The notes: generated from the sequence alone by a model not told the origin. Shown: positions 1-8,195, numbered from the stretch's first letter. The stretch is 64,000 nucleotides of DNA from Thermomonospora echinospora (GCF_900108175.1 NZ_FNVO01000020.1:1-64000), one strand, 5' to 3'. Numbers and translations are program-made.

Positions 1-181
1 GAGGTCATATCCGGTATTAGACCCGGTTTCCCAGGCTTATCCCGAAGTCAGGGGCAGGTTGCTCACGTGTTACTCACCCGTTCGCCGCTCGAGTACCCCC
101 GAAGGGGCCTTTCCGCTCGACTTGCATGTGTTAAGCACGCCGCCAGCGTTCGTCCTGAGCCAGGATCAAACTCTCCATCAA
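1..181 (-). rRNA. rrs: 16S ribosomal RNA, 5' end (partial)
   Basis: Read on the minus strand, 181 down to 1 gives the universal start of bacterial 16S rRNA. It has the 27F primer site (AGAGTTTGATCCTGGCTCAG, around 156-175), then the helix-6 hairpin with a CCCCTTCGGGGG tip, then GAACGGGTGAGTAACACGTG. The gene runs off the left edge, so only the first ~180 nt are present. The exact mature 5' end is uncertain by a few bases. The sequence is of actinobacterial type, closest by eye to Actinomadura/Thermomonospora-like 16S. Confidence 0.97.
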
Positions 182-438
182 GGTCACACACCCACCCTCT
201 CCACCAGGAGAAGACAGGCAAACCTGAACGGGACTCACATCCCAGCAGACACCCACCGGCCACAACAACCGGCGAGCATCGCCTCAAAGAAATTCCTCAG
301 ACGAGGAACAACAACCCCAATCAACCAGGGGCTGTCACAAGGCACTGGCTTTTAACACACTGTTGAGTTCTCAAGAAACGGACACCCACCCCGCAACACC
401 CACCCTCCCGGGCGAGCGCCCCGTGGGGCAACCCTTCT
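182..438 (-). other. rRNA operon leader (transcribed spacer)
   Basis: This is the transcribed leader between the proximal rrn promoter and the 16S gene. It is less GC-rich than the flanking coding DNA and has no believable reading frame. It carries the boxA-type antitermination signal at 354-375. Leaders of this kind supply the 5' half of the RNase III processing stem around 16S and load the antitermination complex. Confidence 0.75.
354..375 (-). promoter_or_regulatory. boxA-like antitermination/processing signal of rrn leader
   Basis: On the minus strand this reads CTTGAGAACTCAACAG followed by TGTGTT. It matches the GAGAACTCAACAG element found in actinobacterial rRNA leaders, where NusB/S10 bind for antitermination. 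Assignment is by motif recognition. Confidence 0.7.
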
Positions 439-466
439 AACTTACCAGGATCTTAGCATCTGTCAA
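439..466 (-). promoter_or_regulatory. proximal rrn promoter
   Basis: A perfect -35 TTGACA lies at 461-466 on the minus strand, with TAAGTT as the -10 at 439-444 and a 16-bp spacer. The predicted start is near 432, about 250 nt before mature 16S. The -10 is a weak match, but position and -35 quality are typical of an rRNA promoter read by the housekeeping sigma factor. Confidence 0.6.
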
Positions 467-717
467 CCTGTCGAACGAATCGATCTTGTTGTCAGCTGCT
501 CGCCCACCCCGCAGACGCTTCCGCAGGACGCAACTGCGTCCTTGCAGATCATCTGAGGGGGTCCCCCGGGCCGGCCACCTGCGCGGTGTCCTGCATCCCG
601 TCTGGGCTGTCCCTCTAGCTTACCCCCGCCCGAAGCCTGCTTCGAACGGTTTTCCGCCGGAGGGTCTCCCCGGGGCCGTCCGCCTGCCGGCGTCCCGCAT
701 CCCCTTGGGGCACGTGA

Positions 718-746
718 ACTCTAAGCAAGATCCGAAAGACCGTCAA
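718..746 (-). promoter_or_regulatory. distal rrn promoter
   Basis: On the minus strand TTGACG at 741-746 is separated by 17 bp from TAGAGT at 718-723. This is a good sigma-A-type arrangement upstream of the proximal promoter. Tandem promoters are usual for actinobacterial rRNA operons. A third possible -10 (TAAGCT, near 618-623) has no convincing -35. Confidence 0.5.
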
Positions 747-843
747 ATCGACGATCCCGACCTGTCCGGACTCCCGAACGGGCCCCCGCCCGGCACTGGT
801 TCCCCCGTCCCTCCCCAGCCCTCTGGGGACCGGACGAGGAGAG

Positions 844-894
844 CTGCGGCCACTGCGGCCACTGCGGCCACTGCGGCCACTGCGGCCACTGCGG
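844..894. repeat. 9-bp tandem repeat, 5.7 copies
   Basis: The unit CTGCGGCCA is repeated perfectly five times from 844 to 888, followed by a partial sixth copy. It lies in the non-coding stretch 747-1079, between the distal rrn promoter and the hydrolase gene, in which nothing else was identified. Confidence 0.95.
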
Positions 895-1079
895 GGAACG
901 CGCGGCCCACCGAAGGTGTTCCCTGTCCATGGGCAGACCGGCCGAAGCCGGCTCTGGACAACGTTTCGACGAGGCGGGGCCCGCTCAAAGGTCCGGGGAG
1001 GGGAACACACCCACGGCGGTATCCCCGCCCTTCCTGGCAAGTCCCCGCGTCCATGGACGCTCGACGCCCGTGGGCCCGG

Positions 1080-1940
1080 TCAGACTCCCCCGGTCACGAA
1101 GTCGCGCAGCAGTTCGAAGGCGTGGGCGGGCGTCTCCCTGAAAACCCCGTGGCCGACGTCCGGCAGGACGTGCAGGCGTACGGGACAGCCGGTGAGCGCG
1201 TCGGCGAGGCGGCGTGCGGCCGGTGCCGTGGCCACCGGGTCGTCCTCACCGGCGAGGACGAGCGTGGGGCAGGTGATCGCGCCGAGCTGGTCCCACGGGT
1301 CGAACCGGGCTGCGAGGGAGTGCCGGAAGTGTTCGAGGACGTCGTCGTTCCAGACGATCCGCCGGAGCCTGTCGGCCGCGTCGGGGTCGCCGTCCGGCCG
1401 CCGGGAGTAGAGGGGGAGGCAGACGTTCCGCCACGCCTGGCGGATCTCGTCGGTGCTCTCCCCCGCCCAGTAGCGCCGGGCCACCTCACGGGCCTCGGCG
1501 CCGCCGAGCCGTTCGAAGACGGCCAGGCGCTCCTCGGTGGGCCCGGGCATGACGCTGTCGAGCACGAGCCGGGAGATCCGGTCCGGATGGCGGAGCGCGG
1601 CGGTCAGGGCGACCCAGCCTCCGCTGGACGTGCCGAGCAGCACGGGGTCGGCGATGTCCAGCGCGTCGCAGAGGCCGATGACATCGTCGGCCCAGCGCTC
1701 CCACGTCCACGACCGGGCGTCGGCGTGGTCGGACCTGCCGCTGCCCCGCTGATCGAAGTAGACGATCTGGGCGAACTCGGCCGCAGCGGCGAAGATCGGT
1801 TTGAACGACGAATGGTCGGCGCCCGGCCCGCCGTGCAGGGTGACGATCGTCGGGCGCTCGGCCATTCCCGGTCCGTCCGGGACGAGGGCGGGGCCGTCGA
1901 CGTCGAAGTAGAGGTGCACGTCGTCTACCTGGATGCGCAT
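1080..1940 (-). CDS. alpha/beta hydrolase (proline iminopeptidase-like)
   Basis: A 286-residue cytosolic alpha/beta-hydrolase-fold enzyme of the proline iminopeptidase/epoxide hydrolase-like group; the substrate is unknown. It has the oxyanion-hole motif HGGPG (36-40), the FDQRGSGRS strand-turn (62-70), the nucleophile elbow GTSSG with Ser105, an acid loop LAGEDDP and a C-terminal catalytic His in DVGHG. Length is normal for the family. The ATG at 1940 was chosen because homology to the fold begins there. The open frame continues upstream to 2486, but that part is a decayed duplicate of the same gene. The gene stands alone upstream of the rrn operon. Confidence 0.85.
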   Translation of the reverse strand: MRIQVDDVHLYFDVDGPALVPDGPGMAERPTIVTLHGGPGADHSSFKPIFAAAAEFAQIVYFDQRGSGRSDHADARSWTWERWADDVIGLCDALDIADPVLLGTSSGGWVALTAALRHPDRISRLVLDSVMPGPTEERLAVFERLGGAEAREVARRYWAGESTDEIRQAWRNVCLPLYSRRPDGDPDAADRLRRIVWNDDVLEHFRHSLAARFDPWDQLGAITCPTLVLAGEDDPVATAPAARRLADALTGCPVRLHVLPDVGHGVFRETPAHAFELLRDFVTGGV

Positions 1941-2094
1941 CTGATCATTTTGTCCCGACGGATCCCGGGGGGCCGGTGATGGCCACTTCCGGCACGAGGC
2001 GCCGGAACGGCCGCGGCGCGCGTCTTCGGCGCGGGGCGAGCGAGTGCCGTGCTTCCGCAGCTTCCTGCCACGGGTGCCGGCGGATGTCCGGCGC

Positions 2095-2385
2095 GGTGGC
2101 CGGGATCCGGCGAGCGGAGAGCGGCTGCCAGGACGACCCGGCCTCCGCTCGATATGCCGAGCGGTACGGGACCAAGCGGTACAAGGTCGGCGATGTCCAG
2201 CGCGTCGCAGAGGCCGATGACATCGTCGGCCCAGCATCCGAGGTCTACGAGCGGCGCCGGAGTGGTCGGACCCGCTGCTGCCCCCGCTGGTCACCTGGGC
2301 GAACTCGGTGACGGCGGAGAAGACCGGTTTGGCCTGTCCAAAGGCGGGATCGGCCTGGTAGGGGCGCCGGTGCTGTCGACTTCCT
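2095..2385 (-). pseudogene. decayed second copy of the alpha/beta hydrolase
   Basis: This segment is collinear with 1560-1850 of the intact neighbouring hydrolase gene but scrambled by many substitutions and small indels. The strongest match is a 51-bp stretch identical in both: 2185-2235 here and 1646-1696 in the gene. Further recognisable blocks include GGGCGAACTCGG (about 2295) and CCTCCGCT before the identical core. No frame gives a continuous hydrolase, and the serine-elbow region is disrupted. It looks like the remnant of a tandem gene duplication in the same orientation. Confidence 0.8.
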
Positions 2386-2480
2386 CCACCGAGCACCGCG
2401 TCCGCGCCGGCGAGCGGATGCAGGTCGTTTCGTCGACCCATGGCCGAGCGCCGCATCGGATGGATGCGATCATGAGGTGC

Positions 2481-3293
2481 ATGCACGACATCTCGGCCAG
2501 GTCGGTCGCCGGAGTGGAAGTGGTCCCGCTGTGTGACGCGGTCGGGCCGATGGGCGAGTCCCTGCGCCGGCCGTTGGACGAGACGTTCCCCGGGTCCTCG
2601 CCGGAGCTATGGGAGCGGCTGCGGGATGAGGAGCCGGGCGCCTTCGGGGCCGGCGGCGAGTGGGTGCTGCATTTCCACTGCTTCCTGTTGCGGGTACCGG
2701 CGGGCCCGACCGTGCTGGTGGACACCGGGATCGGTGGCACCCACTCGGCCGCAGCCGGCTGGGCGCCCGTGCCCGGCCGACTGGTCGACGCGCTGTCGGC
2801 CGCCGGGGCCGCGCCGGCCGACGTAGACGTCGTCGTGCTCACTCATCTGCACAGCGACCATGCCGGTGGAGCCGTGGCCGAGGGCCAGCCGACCTTCCCC
2901 AACGCCCGCTACGTCCTGCAGCGTCAGGAGATGGACTGGCTGCTCGGGGCACCGGACAACCCGGTCGCTGAGCAGACGCTCCTCCCCCTGCTGGAGGCCG
3001 GCTGCCTGGACGCCGTCGATGGACGGACCCGACTCGCCGAAGCCGTCGAGCTCTTCCCCACTCCCGGCCACACACCCGGGCACCAGTCCGTCGTGATCGA
3101 CGATCACCGCCTGGTCGTGACCGGCGATGTCGTCCTGCATCCGGTACAGCTCGCCGACGAGACGGTGACGTACCTATACGACGAGGACGCCGCCACCGCA
3201 GCGGTCACCCGTTCCGCACTACTGGAACGAATCCGGACACGCGACGGCCTGGTGGCCGCCCCGCACCTCCCGTCCCCCTTCGCCCGCCCCTAG
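2481..3293 (+). CDS. MBL-fold metallo-hydrolase
   Basis: A 270-residue metallo-beta-lactamase-fold hydrolase of the lactonase/glyoxalase-like type. The zinc motif HLHSDH (H122, H124, D126, H127) is intact. It is followed by a second metal His in the PTPGHTPGH segment and an Asp in VVTGDV, which together complete a two-metal site. There is no signal peptide, so it is cytosolic. The physiological substrate is not deducible. Three in-frame ATGs (2463, 2472, 2481) are possible; 2481 has GAGG just upstream and starts the conserved part. It faces away from the hydrolase remnant and ends in a non-coding zone. Confidence 0.85.
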   Translation: MHDISARSVAGVEVVPLCDAVGPMGESLRRPLDETFPGSSPELWERLRDEEPGAFGAGGEWVLHFHCFLLRVPAGPTVLVDTGIGGTHSAAAGWAPVPGRLVDALSAAGAAPADVDVVVLTHLHSDHAGGAVAEGQPTFPNARYVLQRQEMDWLLGAPDNPVAEQTLLPLLEAGCLDAVDGRTRLAEAVELFPTPGHTPGHQSVVIDDHRLVVTGDVVLHPVQLADETVTYLYDEDAATAAVTRSALLERIRTRDGLVAAPHLPSPFARP

Positions 3294-3821
3294 CGCGCCC
3301 CACCCACCAAGCACAGGCCCGCAAACTCCCTGACGGGACCACACGCAACCGCCGGCGCCTTCCCCGCATAGCCGGGACGTGGACCGAGAACACCGAAGAA
3401 CCGGCCAACAGCCCTTGCCGCACTCTCCCGACTCCTGATCCAGGCCAACCTCAACCGCTGTCGCCCGAACCCTCACACCAACACACGTCCGAGGCCAGGG
3501 CCTCCACCCCTGAACCAAGAACGGACAACAGCGGCAACCGCACCCCTGCATGGCCCTCGCCCCAAAAGGACTCGCCCCTTCCACCAACGCAGGCTCGAAG
3601 CCGAGGCCCTCACACCAGAACGAAGAATGCGCAACAGCGACTGGCCGTACCCCCACACGACCCCGCCCCAACAGAACCCGACCAACCGCCCGCACCCACC
3701 CCTCCCACCAACGCGGGCGTGAAGCCAAGGCCCTCACCTCGAACAAAGGATGCGCGCCAGCGGTTGGCCGTACCCCTGCACAGCCTGAGCCAGGAAGAGT
3801 CCGACCGACTCCCGTACCAGC
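3294..3821. repeat. non-coding zone with three diverged ~106-124-bp tandem repeats
   Basis: No credible gene is seen in this zone. Diverged direct repeats begin at 3476, 3582 and 3706, each opening with CACCAAC followed by a GAGGCC(C/A) block and a run resembling GCAACAGCGRCTGGCCGTAC. The CACCAAC start recurs at 3829, where it leads into the block shared with the second tRNA locus. Long open frames on the minus strand cross the zone, but their proteins simply mirror the repeats and have no family features. Confidence 0.65.
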
Positions 3822-3843
3822 CCCTTTGCACTAACACGGGGGC

Positions 3844-3862
3844 GTGGGGGCAGAGCCCCCAC
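3844..3862 (-). terminator. hairpin downstream of tRNA-Ala copy 1
   Basis: GTGGGGGC-AGA-GCCCCCAC is an 8-bp perfect stem with a 3-nt loop, about 100 nt past the tRNA on its strand. There is no T-tract, which is common in high-GC actinomycetes. It could be a terminator or an RNA-processing hairpin. Confidence 0.5.
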
Positions 3863-3959
3863 CCGGGGGGCTCCGGGTGGCCCGCCCCCCGGGCCAACAC
3901 GACGAAGGACCAGCGGGGAAAGCGACAACGCCGCTGACCACACTGGTCCCAGGTCCGAG

Positions 3960-4032
3960 TGGAGCTATGGGGATTCGAACCCCAGACCTCCTCCATGCCA
4001 TGGAGGCGCGCTACCAACTGCGCCATAGCCCC
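3960..4032 (-). tRNA. tRNA-Ala (anticodon GGC), copy 1
   Basis: A 73-nt cloverleaf on the minus strand. The acceptor stem GGGGCTA/TAGCTCC contains the G3-U70 wobble pair that identifies alanine tRNAs. The D stem is GCGC/GCGC. The anticodon stem is CCTCC/GGAGG with loop ATGGCAT (anticodon GGC). The T arm is TGGGG-TTCGAAT-CCCCA and the discriminator is A73. CCA is not encoded. It decodes GCC/GCU and is identical to the copy at 4948-5020. Confidence 0.97.
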
Positions 4033-4243
4033 GTGCTAGCCGGAGATCCGCGAATCTGCCGACCGGCCACGAGAAAGCTTAGTGCACTCGGCGAGTGGAT
4101 CAGCACGGCGGACCGGATCCACGGCCGGGTCGCGATGAGGGGCGGCGCACCGGACCTCGATTGCGAGATCATTGATCAACCTTGACCCGCGCACGGCATC
4201 GTCTCCTCGACGGCGTCCTGTCGGCCCCCGGGAGGTTCTGCGC

Positions 4244-4669
4244 ATGCGGCGGATGATCATCATGGTCCTGGTGCTGTCCGGCTCGTTCGGGCTCTCGATG
4301 TGGACCGGTGTCGGGCCGGCCGACGACTGGGTGCACACCTGCCAGGTCCGGCAGCAGTACCTGGACCGTCTGGAGGCCATGGAGGTCGAGGTGGACAGGC
4401 TCCGCGTGCAGGGACGCTCCGAGCAGGAGATCGCCCGGATCATGGTGCCCCGCCGCAACCAGGCCAAGGCCCTGGTCCGCACCAAGATGAAGGCCAAGCA
4501 GGTGGCCAAGATGGAGGAGCGCAACAGGGCCCGCTATGGCGACCCCCTCGGCCCCACGATCGACTGGATGTACACCCAGTACGGCGGCAACTGGCACGAC
4601 ATCGTCGAGGCGAGCACCGACTCCAACGAGCTCTACAACCTGTCCTGCCTCCCCTGGTTCGACTTCTGA
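4244..4669 (+). CDS. small secreted protein of unknown function
   Basis: 141 residues with a clear signal peptide: MRRM at the N terminus, then a hydrophobic stretch IIMVLVLSGSFGLSM. The mature part is charged and mostly helical. It has a coiled-coil-like segment (about residues 30-90, rich in R, K, E and Q), two Cys (one early, one in the C-terminal NLSCLPWFDF) and a Trp/Tyr-rich C-terminal third. No family was recognised. A good ribosome-binding site (GGAGG, 8 nt spacing) supports ATG 4244 over the longer frame from 4172. It sits between the two duplicated tRNA-Ala blocks. Confidence 0.6.
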   Translation: MRRMIIMVLVLSGSFGLSMWTGVGPADDWVHTCQVRQQYLDRLEAMEVEVDRLRVQGRSEQEIARIMVPRRNQAKALVRTKMKAKQVAKMEERNRARYGDPLGPTIDWMYTQYGGNWHDIVEASTDSNELYNLSCLPWFDF

Positions 4670-4834
4670 CACCGCCGACCGTCAAGGCCACCCGGCGTAC
4701 GACGCCCACCTCACCCACATCCAGGAGAGCCCCGGCCCACCGAGCCGGAGGAAACACGAACCGAGCCGCCCTCGAAAGCGACCTCTTCACGACACCGCCA
4801 CCCGGTCTCCGGCCCTTTGCACCAACGCGGGGGC

Positions 4835-4853
4835 GTGGGGGCAGAGCCCCCGC
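4835..4853 (-). terminator. hairpin downstream of tRNA-Ala copy 2
   Basis: The same 8-bp G/C stem as in copy 1, with one wobble pair (GTGGGGGC-AGA-GCCCCCGC). It is probably the 3' hairpin of the tRNA transcript. Confidence 0.45.
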
Positions 4854-4947
4854 CCGGAGGCTCCGGGGAGTCGCCCCCCGGGCCAACACGACGAAGGACC
4901 AGCGGGAAAGCGACAACGCCGCTGACCACACTGGTCCCAGGTCCGAG

Positions 4948-5020
4948 TGGAGCTATGGGGATTCGAACCCCAGACCTCCTCCATGCCATGGAGGCGCGCT
5001 ACCAACTGCGCCATAGCCCC
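4948..5020 (-). tRNA. tRNA-Ala (anticodon GGC), copy 2
   Basis: The sequence is identical to the 73-nt tRNA at 3960-4032, including the G3-U70 pair and GGC anticodon. It follows 80 bp behind the phosphatase gene on the same strand, the place a tRNA-Ala commonly occupies beyond nadD-rsfS-phosphatase in actinomycetes. By that reasoning it is the more likely ancestral copy. Confidence 0.97.
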
Positions 5021-5099
5021 GGGCAACTGCGTGGACGTGCATCCCGCAGCGCTTGGCCAGTGTATAGGACGGTGGCCGTTGACTCGAATCGATTGTCGG

Positions 5100-5792
5100 T
5101 CAGGGCGTCGAGGTCCCCGCGCGTTCGTCCTGACCTGGGCGGTCGTCGCTGAGAACGGGTTCGGGGAGGGTGCCGGCGTTGTGCTCGAGCAGGCGCCAGC
5201 CGCCGTCGCGCATCTCGCCCAGCACCGACCAGCAGCAGTTGGACAGGCCGCCGAGGCGTTCCCAGATCTCCTCGGGGAAGCCGAGCAGGCCGCACATGCC
5301 GAGGCGGAGGGCGGCGCCGTGGGAGGCGACGACCAGGACACCGTCGGCGGGCAGCCGGTCCAGGGCCCGGTCGAGGGCGGCGGAGACCCGCTTGGCCACC
5401 TGGGCGCTGGTCTCGCCGCCGGGCGGCTGCCAGGCGGCGTGCTCGGCCGGGTAGCGCTCGCGGATCTCGGTGCTGGTCAGCCCCTCCCACTTGCCGCCGT
5501 CGCGTTCGATGAGGTCGCGGTCGTAGCTGACGGGCAGGCCGGTGACCTCAGCGAGGGCGGCGGCAGTGTCGGCGGCGCGCTGGAGCGGGGACGCCAGGAT
5601 CGTGGTGGGGCGCAGCCCCGACAGCAGCCGGGCGGCCCGTTGGGCCTGGGCGACGCCGGTCTCGTCGAGGGGGATGTCGGTCTTGCCCTGGAAGCGGCGC
5701 TCGACGTTCCAGGAGGTCTGACCGTGCCGCCACAGCACCAGCCGGCGACGGCCGGGCTCCCGGCGGGTGCCCGTGCCCATCTCGTCACTCAC
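5100..5792 (-). CDS. histidine phosphatase family protein
   Basis: A 230-residue cytosolic phosphatase of the phosphoglycerate-mutase-like superfamily. The catalytic RHG motif appears as LWRHGQTSWN near the N terminus, with the second catalytic His in VASHGAALR. The acid/Arg positions SPLQRAADTA are also typical. It is the third gene of nadD-rsfS-phosphatase. The GTG at 5792 was chosen because it overlaps the rsfS stop (GTGAGTGA) and has GGAGG 5 nt upstream; an ATG at 5822 is possible. The natural substrate in this context is not established. A glucosyl-3-phosphoglycerate-phosphatase-like role is possible but unproven. Confidence 0.85.
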   Translation of the reverse strand: MSDEMGTGTRREPGRRRLVLWRHGQTSWNVERRFQGKTDIPLDETGVAQAQRAARLLSGLRPTTILASPLQRAADTAAALAEVTGLPVSYDRDLIERDGGKWEGLTSTEIRERYPAEHAAWQPPGGETSAQVAKRVSAALDRALDRLPADGVLVVASHGAALRLGMCGLLGFPEEIWERLGGLSNCCWSVLGEMRDGGWRLLEHNAGTLPEPVLSDDRPGQDERAGTSTP

Positions 5793-6204
5793 CGGCGCCT
5801 CCGGGGCCGGTGGCGGGGGCACGCCGGCCGGCGTGCGCGTTGACGCTCTCGGGCAGCTCGATGACGGGGCAGTCCTTCCACAGTCGTTCCAGGGCGTAGA
5901 AGGTGCGGTCCTCCTCGTGCTGGACGTGGACGATCACGTCGAGGAAGTCGAGCAGCACCCAGCGGCCCTCGCGTTCGCCCTCGCGGCGCACGGGCTTGGC
6001 TTCGGCGTCCTCGCGCATGCGCCGTTCGATCTCGTCGACGATGGCGCGGACCTGGCGGTCACTGGGCGCCGAGCAGAGCACGAAGGCGTCGGTGATCACC
6101 AGCTGCTCGCTCACGTCATAGGCGATGATGTCGTCGGCCAGCTTGTCACCCGCCGCCTCGGCGGCGATCCGGACCAGCTCGGCGGCCCTGTCGGATGCGG
6201 TCAC
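5785..6204 (-). CDS. rsfS: ribosome silencing factor RsfS
   Basis: A 139-residue RsfS/Iojap family protein, which binds ribosomal protein L14 on the 50S subunit and blocks subunit joining under starvation. The conserved core (DKLADDIIAYDVSEQLVITD, then VRREGEREGRWVLLDFLD and VIVHV) is intact. A proline/glycine/alanine-rich tail of ~15 residues is added. The start is GTG (6204) with a rather distant GGAGG. It lies directly downstream of nadD on the same strand and overlaps the following phosphatase gene by 8 bp, so translational coupling is likely. Confidence 0.93.
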   Translation of the reverse strand: MTASDRAAELVRIAAEAAGDKLADDIIAYDVSEQLVITDAFVLCSAPSDRQVRAIVDEIERRMREDAEAKPVRREGEREGRWVLLDFLDVIVHVQHEEDRTFYALERLWKDCPVIELPESVNAHAGRRAPATGPGGAGE

Positions 6205-6350
6205 GTGAAGTCGCGGTCCTCCCGGTTGCGGACGATTCCCGGCTCTACTCTCTCACGGCCGCCGGTTCCGTTTCCGATCCTCGCGACGGCGCGGCGGACA
6301 GCCGATACCCCCAGGTTATGCCGCCGCGGGGGCCACCGGAGCGGCCTTGG

Positions 6351-6971
6351 TCACTGTCGGTAAAGATGCCGTTTGTTGATGTACTGGACGATTCCGTCGG
6401 GGACCAGATACCAGATCGGCTCGCCGGCGCGGACGCGGTCACGGCACTCGGTGGAGGAGATCGCCAGCGCGGGCACCTCGACCAGGCTGACCCCGCCCTT
6501 GGGCAGGCCGGGGTCGGTGAGCCGGTGGCCGGGCCGGGTGCAGCCGACGAAGTGCGCCAAGGTGAACATGTCGGCGGCGTTGCGCCAGGTCAGCATCTTG
6601 GCGAGGGCGTCGGCGCCAGTGATGAAGAACAGTTCGACCTCGGGGCCGTAGATCTTGCGCATCTCCCGCAGGGTGTCGATGGTGTAGGTGGGGCCGGGAC
6701 GGTCGATGTCGATTCGGCTCACCGAGAACCTGGGGTTGGACGCGGTGGCGATCACGGTCATCAGGTAGCGGTCCTCGGCGGAGGTGACCGTGCTCTCGGA
6801 CTTCTGCCAGGGCCGCCCGGTGGGGACGAAGATCACCTCGTCCAGCTCGAACAGGTGCGCGACCTCGCTGGCCGCCACCAGGTGGCCGTGGTGGATGGGG
6901 TCGAACGTGCCGCCCATGACGCCGAGGCGCCGGGGCCCCCCGGCGGTGCTGCTGGTCATAGGGGCGACCAT
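6351..6971 (-). CDS. nadD: nicotinate-nucleotide adenylyltransferase
   Basis: A 206-residue NadD: NaMN + ATP gives deamido-NAD + PPi in NAD biosynthesis. The nucleotidyltransferase signature [12 protein letters not shown] (with HxGH) and the [13 protein letters not shown] motif are both present. The frame extends upstream to 7226, but the upstream part is proline/arginine-rich and overlaps the divergent M48 gene. ATG 6971 (or 6959) is therefore chosen, immediately before the conserved [12 protein letters not shown]. It heads the nadD-rsfS-phosphatase gene set. Confidence 0.93.
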   Translation of the reverse strand: MVAPMTSSTAGGPRRLGVMGGTFDPIHHGHLVAASEVAHLFELDEVIFVPTGRPWQKSESTVTSAEDRYLMTVIATASNPRFSVSRIDIDRPGPTYTIDTLREMRKIYGPEVELFFITGADALAKMLTWRNAADMFTLAHFVGCTRPGHRLTDPGLPKGGVSLVEVPALAISSTECRDRVRAGEPIWYLVPDGIVQYINKRHLYRQ

Positions 6972-7148
6972 AACGAGTCCGCATCGGCGGCCCGTATCCC
7001 GCCCCGTTCCCGCCCGTGGCGGCCGCCGGGGCCGCGACGCTCCGGCCGGTGCTCCGAACGAGCCGGTCACCGACCCGGTGGAGCTGGCCGGAACGGGCCT
7101 GGAGCCGGGGCCGGGAACCCTGGGTCGGGGTGGTTCGTCGGAATTAGC

Positions 7149-8195
7149 ATGCCGGATATGACGAAGAACACGCCGGACCGAGCACGCACGCGCTTCCCGG
7201 GGATCAGTTCTCGGGCCTACGAGCATCCGGCCGACCGTTCCGCCCTGGTGGCGCTGCGGTCGCTGACCGGGTTCGACACCGTTCTGCGCCGGCTGTCCGG
7301 CATGTTCAGCGAACGTGCTCTACGGCTGATGTTCCTGGGTGGCAGCGTCCGGGTCGGCGAGGACCAGTTCCGCAACATCCACGACATGGTTCGCGACGCG
7401 GCCTACATCCTGGACTTCGACGAGGTCCCCGAGCTGTACGTGGTGCAGGACCCGACGCCGAACGCGATGGCGATCGGCACCGACAAGCCGTTCATCGTGC
7501 TGAACACCGGGCTGATCGAGCTGCTCGACGACGAGGAGCTGCGGTATGTAGTGGGCCACGAGGTCGGCCACATCCTGTCCGGGCACGCGGTCTACCGCAC
7601 GATGCTGCTGATCCTGACCTCGCTGGGCGCCCGGCTGGCCTGGCTGCCGCTGGGCAACCTGGCGATCGGCGCGATCGTGATCGGGCTGCAGGAGTGGCAG
7701 CGCAAGGCGGAACTGTCGGCCGACCGGGCCGGGCTGCTGACCAGCCAGGATGTCCACGCGGTCAAGCGGGCGCTGATGAAGATGGCCGGTGGCCCGCAGC
7801 TGACCGAGATGAACGTCGAGGCGTTCCACCGGCAGGCCCGCGAGTACGACGCGGCCGGGGACGTGCGCGACGGGCTGCTGAAGTTCCTCAACCTGATGCA
7901 GCGCTCGCATCCGTACGCGGTGGTCCGGTTCGCCGAGATCGACAAGTGGGCGGGCGGGGCCGAGTACCGGCGGATCATGGAAGGCCACTACCCGCGCCGC
8001 CAGGACGACGGCAGCGCGAAGGTGACCGACGAGATCCGCAACGCCGCCAAGGCGTACCGCGACTCCTGGAACGAGACGGCCGACCCGTTCGTCGGCAAGC
8101 TCCGCGACATCGCCGACGGCGCGGCCGGGCTCGCCGGGGACCTGTTCGCCCGCGCCGGCCGCCGCGGCGGCGGCCAGGACCGCGGCGAGGACTGA
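7149..8195 (+). CDS. M48 family metallopeptidase (HtpX-like)
   Basis: 348 residues. The zinc motif HEVGH (in [13 protein letters not shown]) and the downstream metal Glu in [13 protein letters not shown] mark an M48 peptidase. A hydrophobic segment between them ([26 protein letters not shown] region) suggests membrane association. It probably takes part in membrane-protein quality control, though HtpX-type substrates are not known here. ATG 7149 or 7158 are alternative starts; neither has a good Shine-Dalgarno. It lies divergent from nadD and converges on proA, a position the gene commonly has in actinomycetes. Confidence 0.88.
   Translation: MPDMTKNTPDRARTRFPGISSRAYEHPADRSALVALRSLTGFDTVLRRLSGMFSERALRLMFLGGSVRVGEDQFRNIHDMVRDAAYILDFDEVPELYVVQDPTPNAMAIGTDKPFIVLNTGLIELLDDEELRYVVGHEVGHILSGHAVYRTMLLILTSLGARLAWLPLGNLAIGAIVIGLQEWQRKAELSADRAGLLTSQDVHAVKRALMKMAGGPQLTEMNVEAFHRQAREYDAAGDVRDGLLKFLNLMQRSHPYAVVRFAEIDKWAGGAEYRRIMEGHYPRRQDDGSAKVTDEIRNAAKAYRDSWNETADPFVGKLRDIADGAAGLAGDLFARAGRRGGGQDRGED

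Larger units (their letters stand above)
3822..4033. repeat. duplicated tRNA block, copy 1
   Basis: About 212 bp nearly identical to 4812-5021. It includes the tRNA-Ala gene, its downstream flank with the GTGGGGGC hairpin, and the shared sequence CCTTTGCAC at the left end. Differences are a handful of substitutions and 1-2-bp indels, all outside the tRNA. Confidence 0.9.
4812..5021. repeat. duplicated tRNA block, copy 2
   Basis: The second copy of the ~210-bp block described at 3822-4033. It holds the second tRNA-Ala gene plus its downstream flank and the GTGGGGGC hairpin (4835-4853). Together the two copies flank the 141-aa secreted protein gene in direct orientation. Confidence 0.9.

Noticed and set aside
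844-894. Possible CRISPR or integron-like repeat
   Set aside because: A simple head-to-tail 9-bp satellite with no spacers.
486-1979. A 497-residue plus-strand open frame over the rrn upstream region and hydrolase gene
   Set aside because: It is the antisense shadow of the hydrolase and of non-coding rrn upstream DNA. It has no family motifs, and the hydrolase on the other strand has all catalytic motifs.
4300-5016. A 238-residue plus-strand frame overlapping the secreted-protein gene and tRNA
   Set aside because: It runs out of frame through a gene with a good ribosome-binding site and signal peptide, and then through a tRNA gene.
3960-5020. tRNA-flanked integrative element (attL/attR) between the two tRNA-Ala genes
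   Set aside because: The interval is only ~1 kb, has no integrase or excisionase, and the repeats extend well beyond the tRNA 3' end, so duplication is a better explanation.
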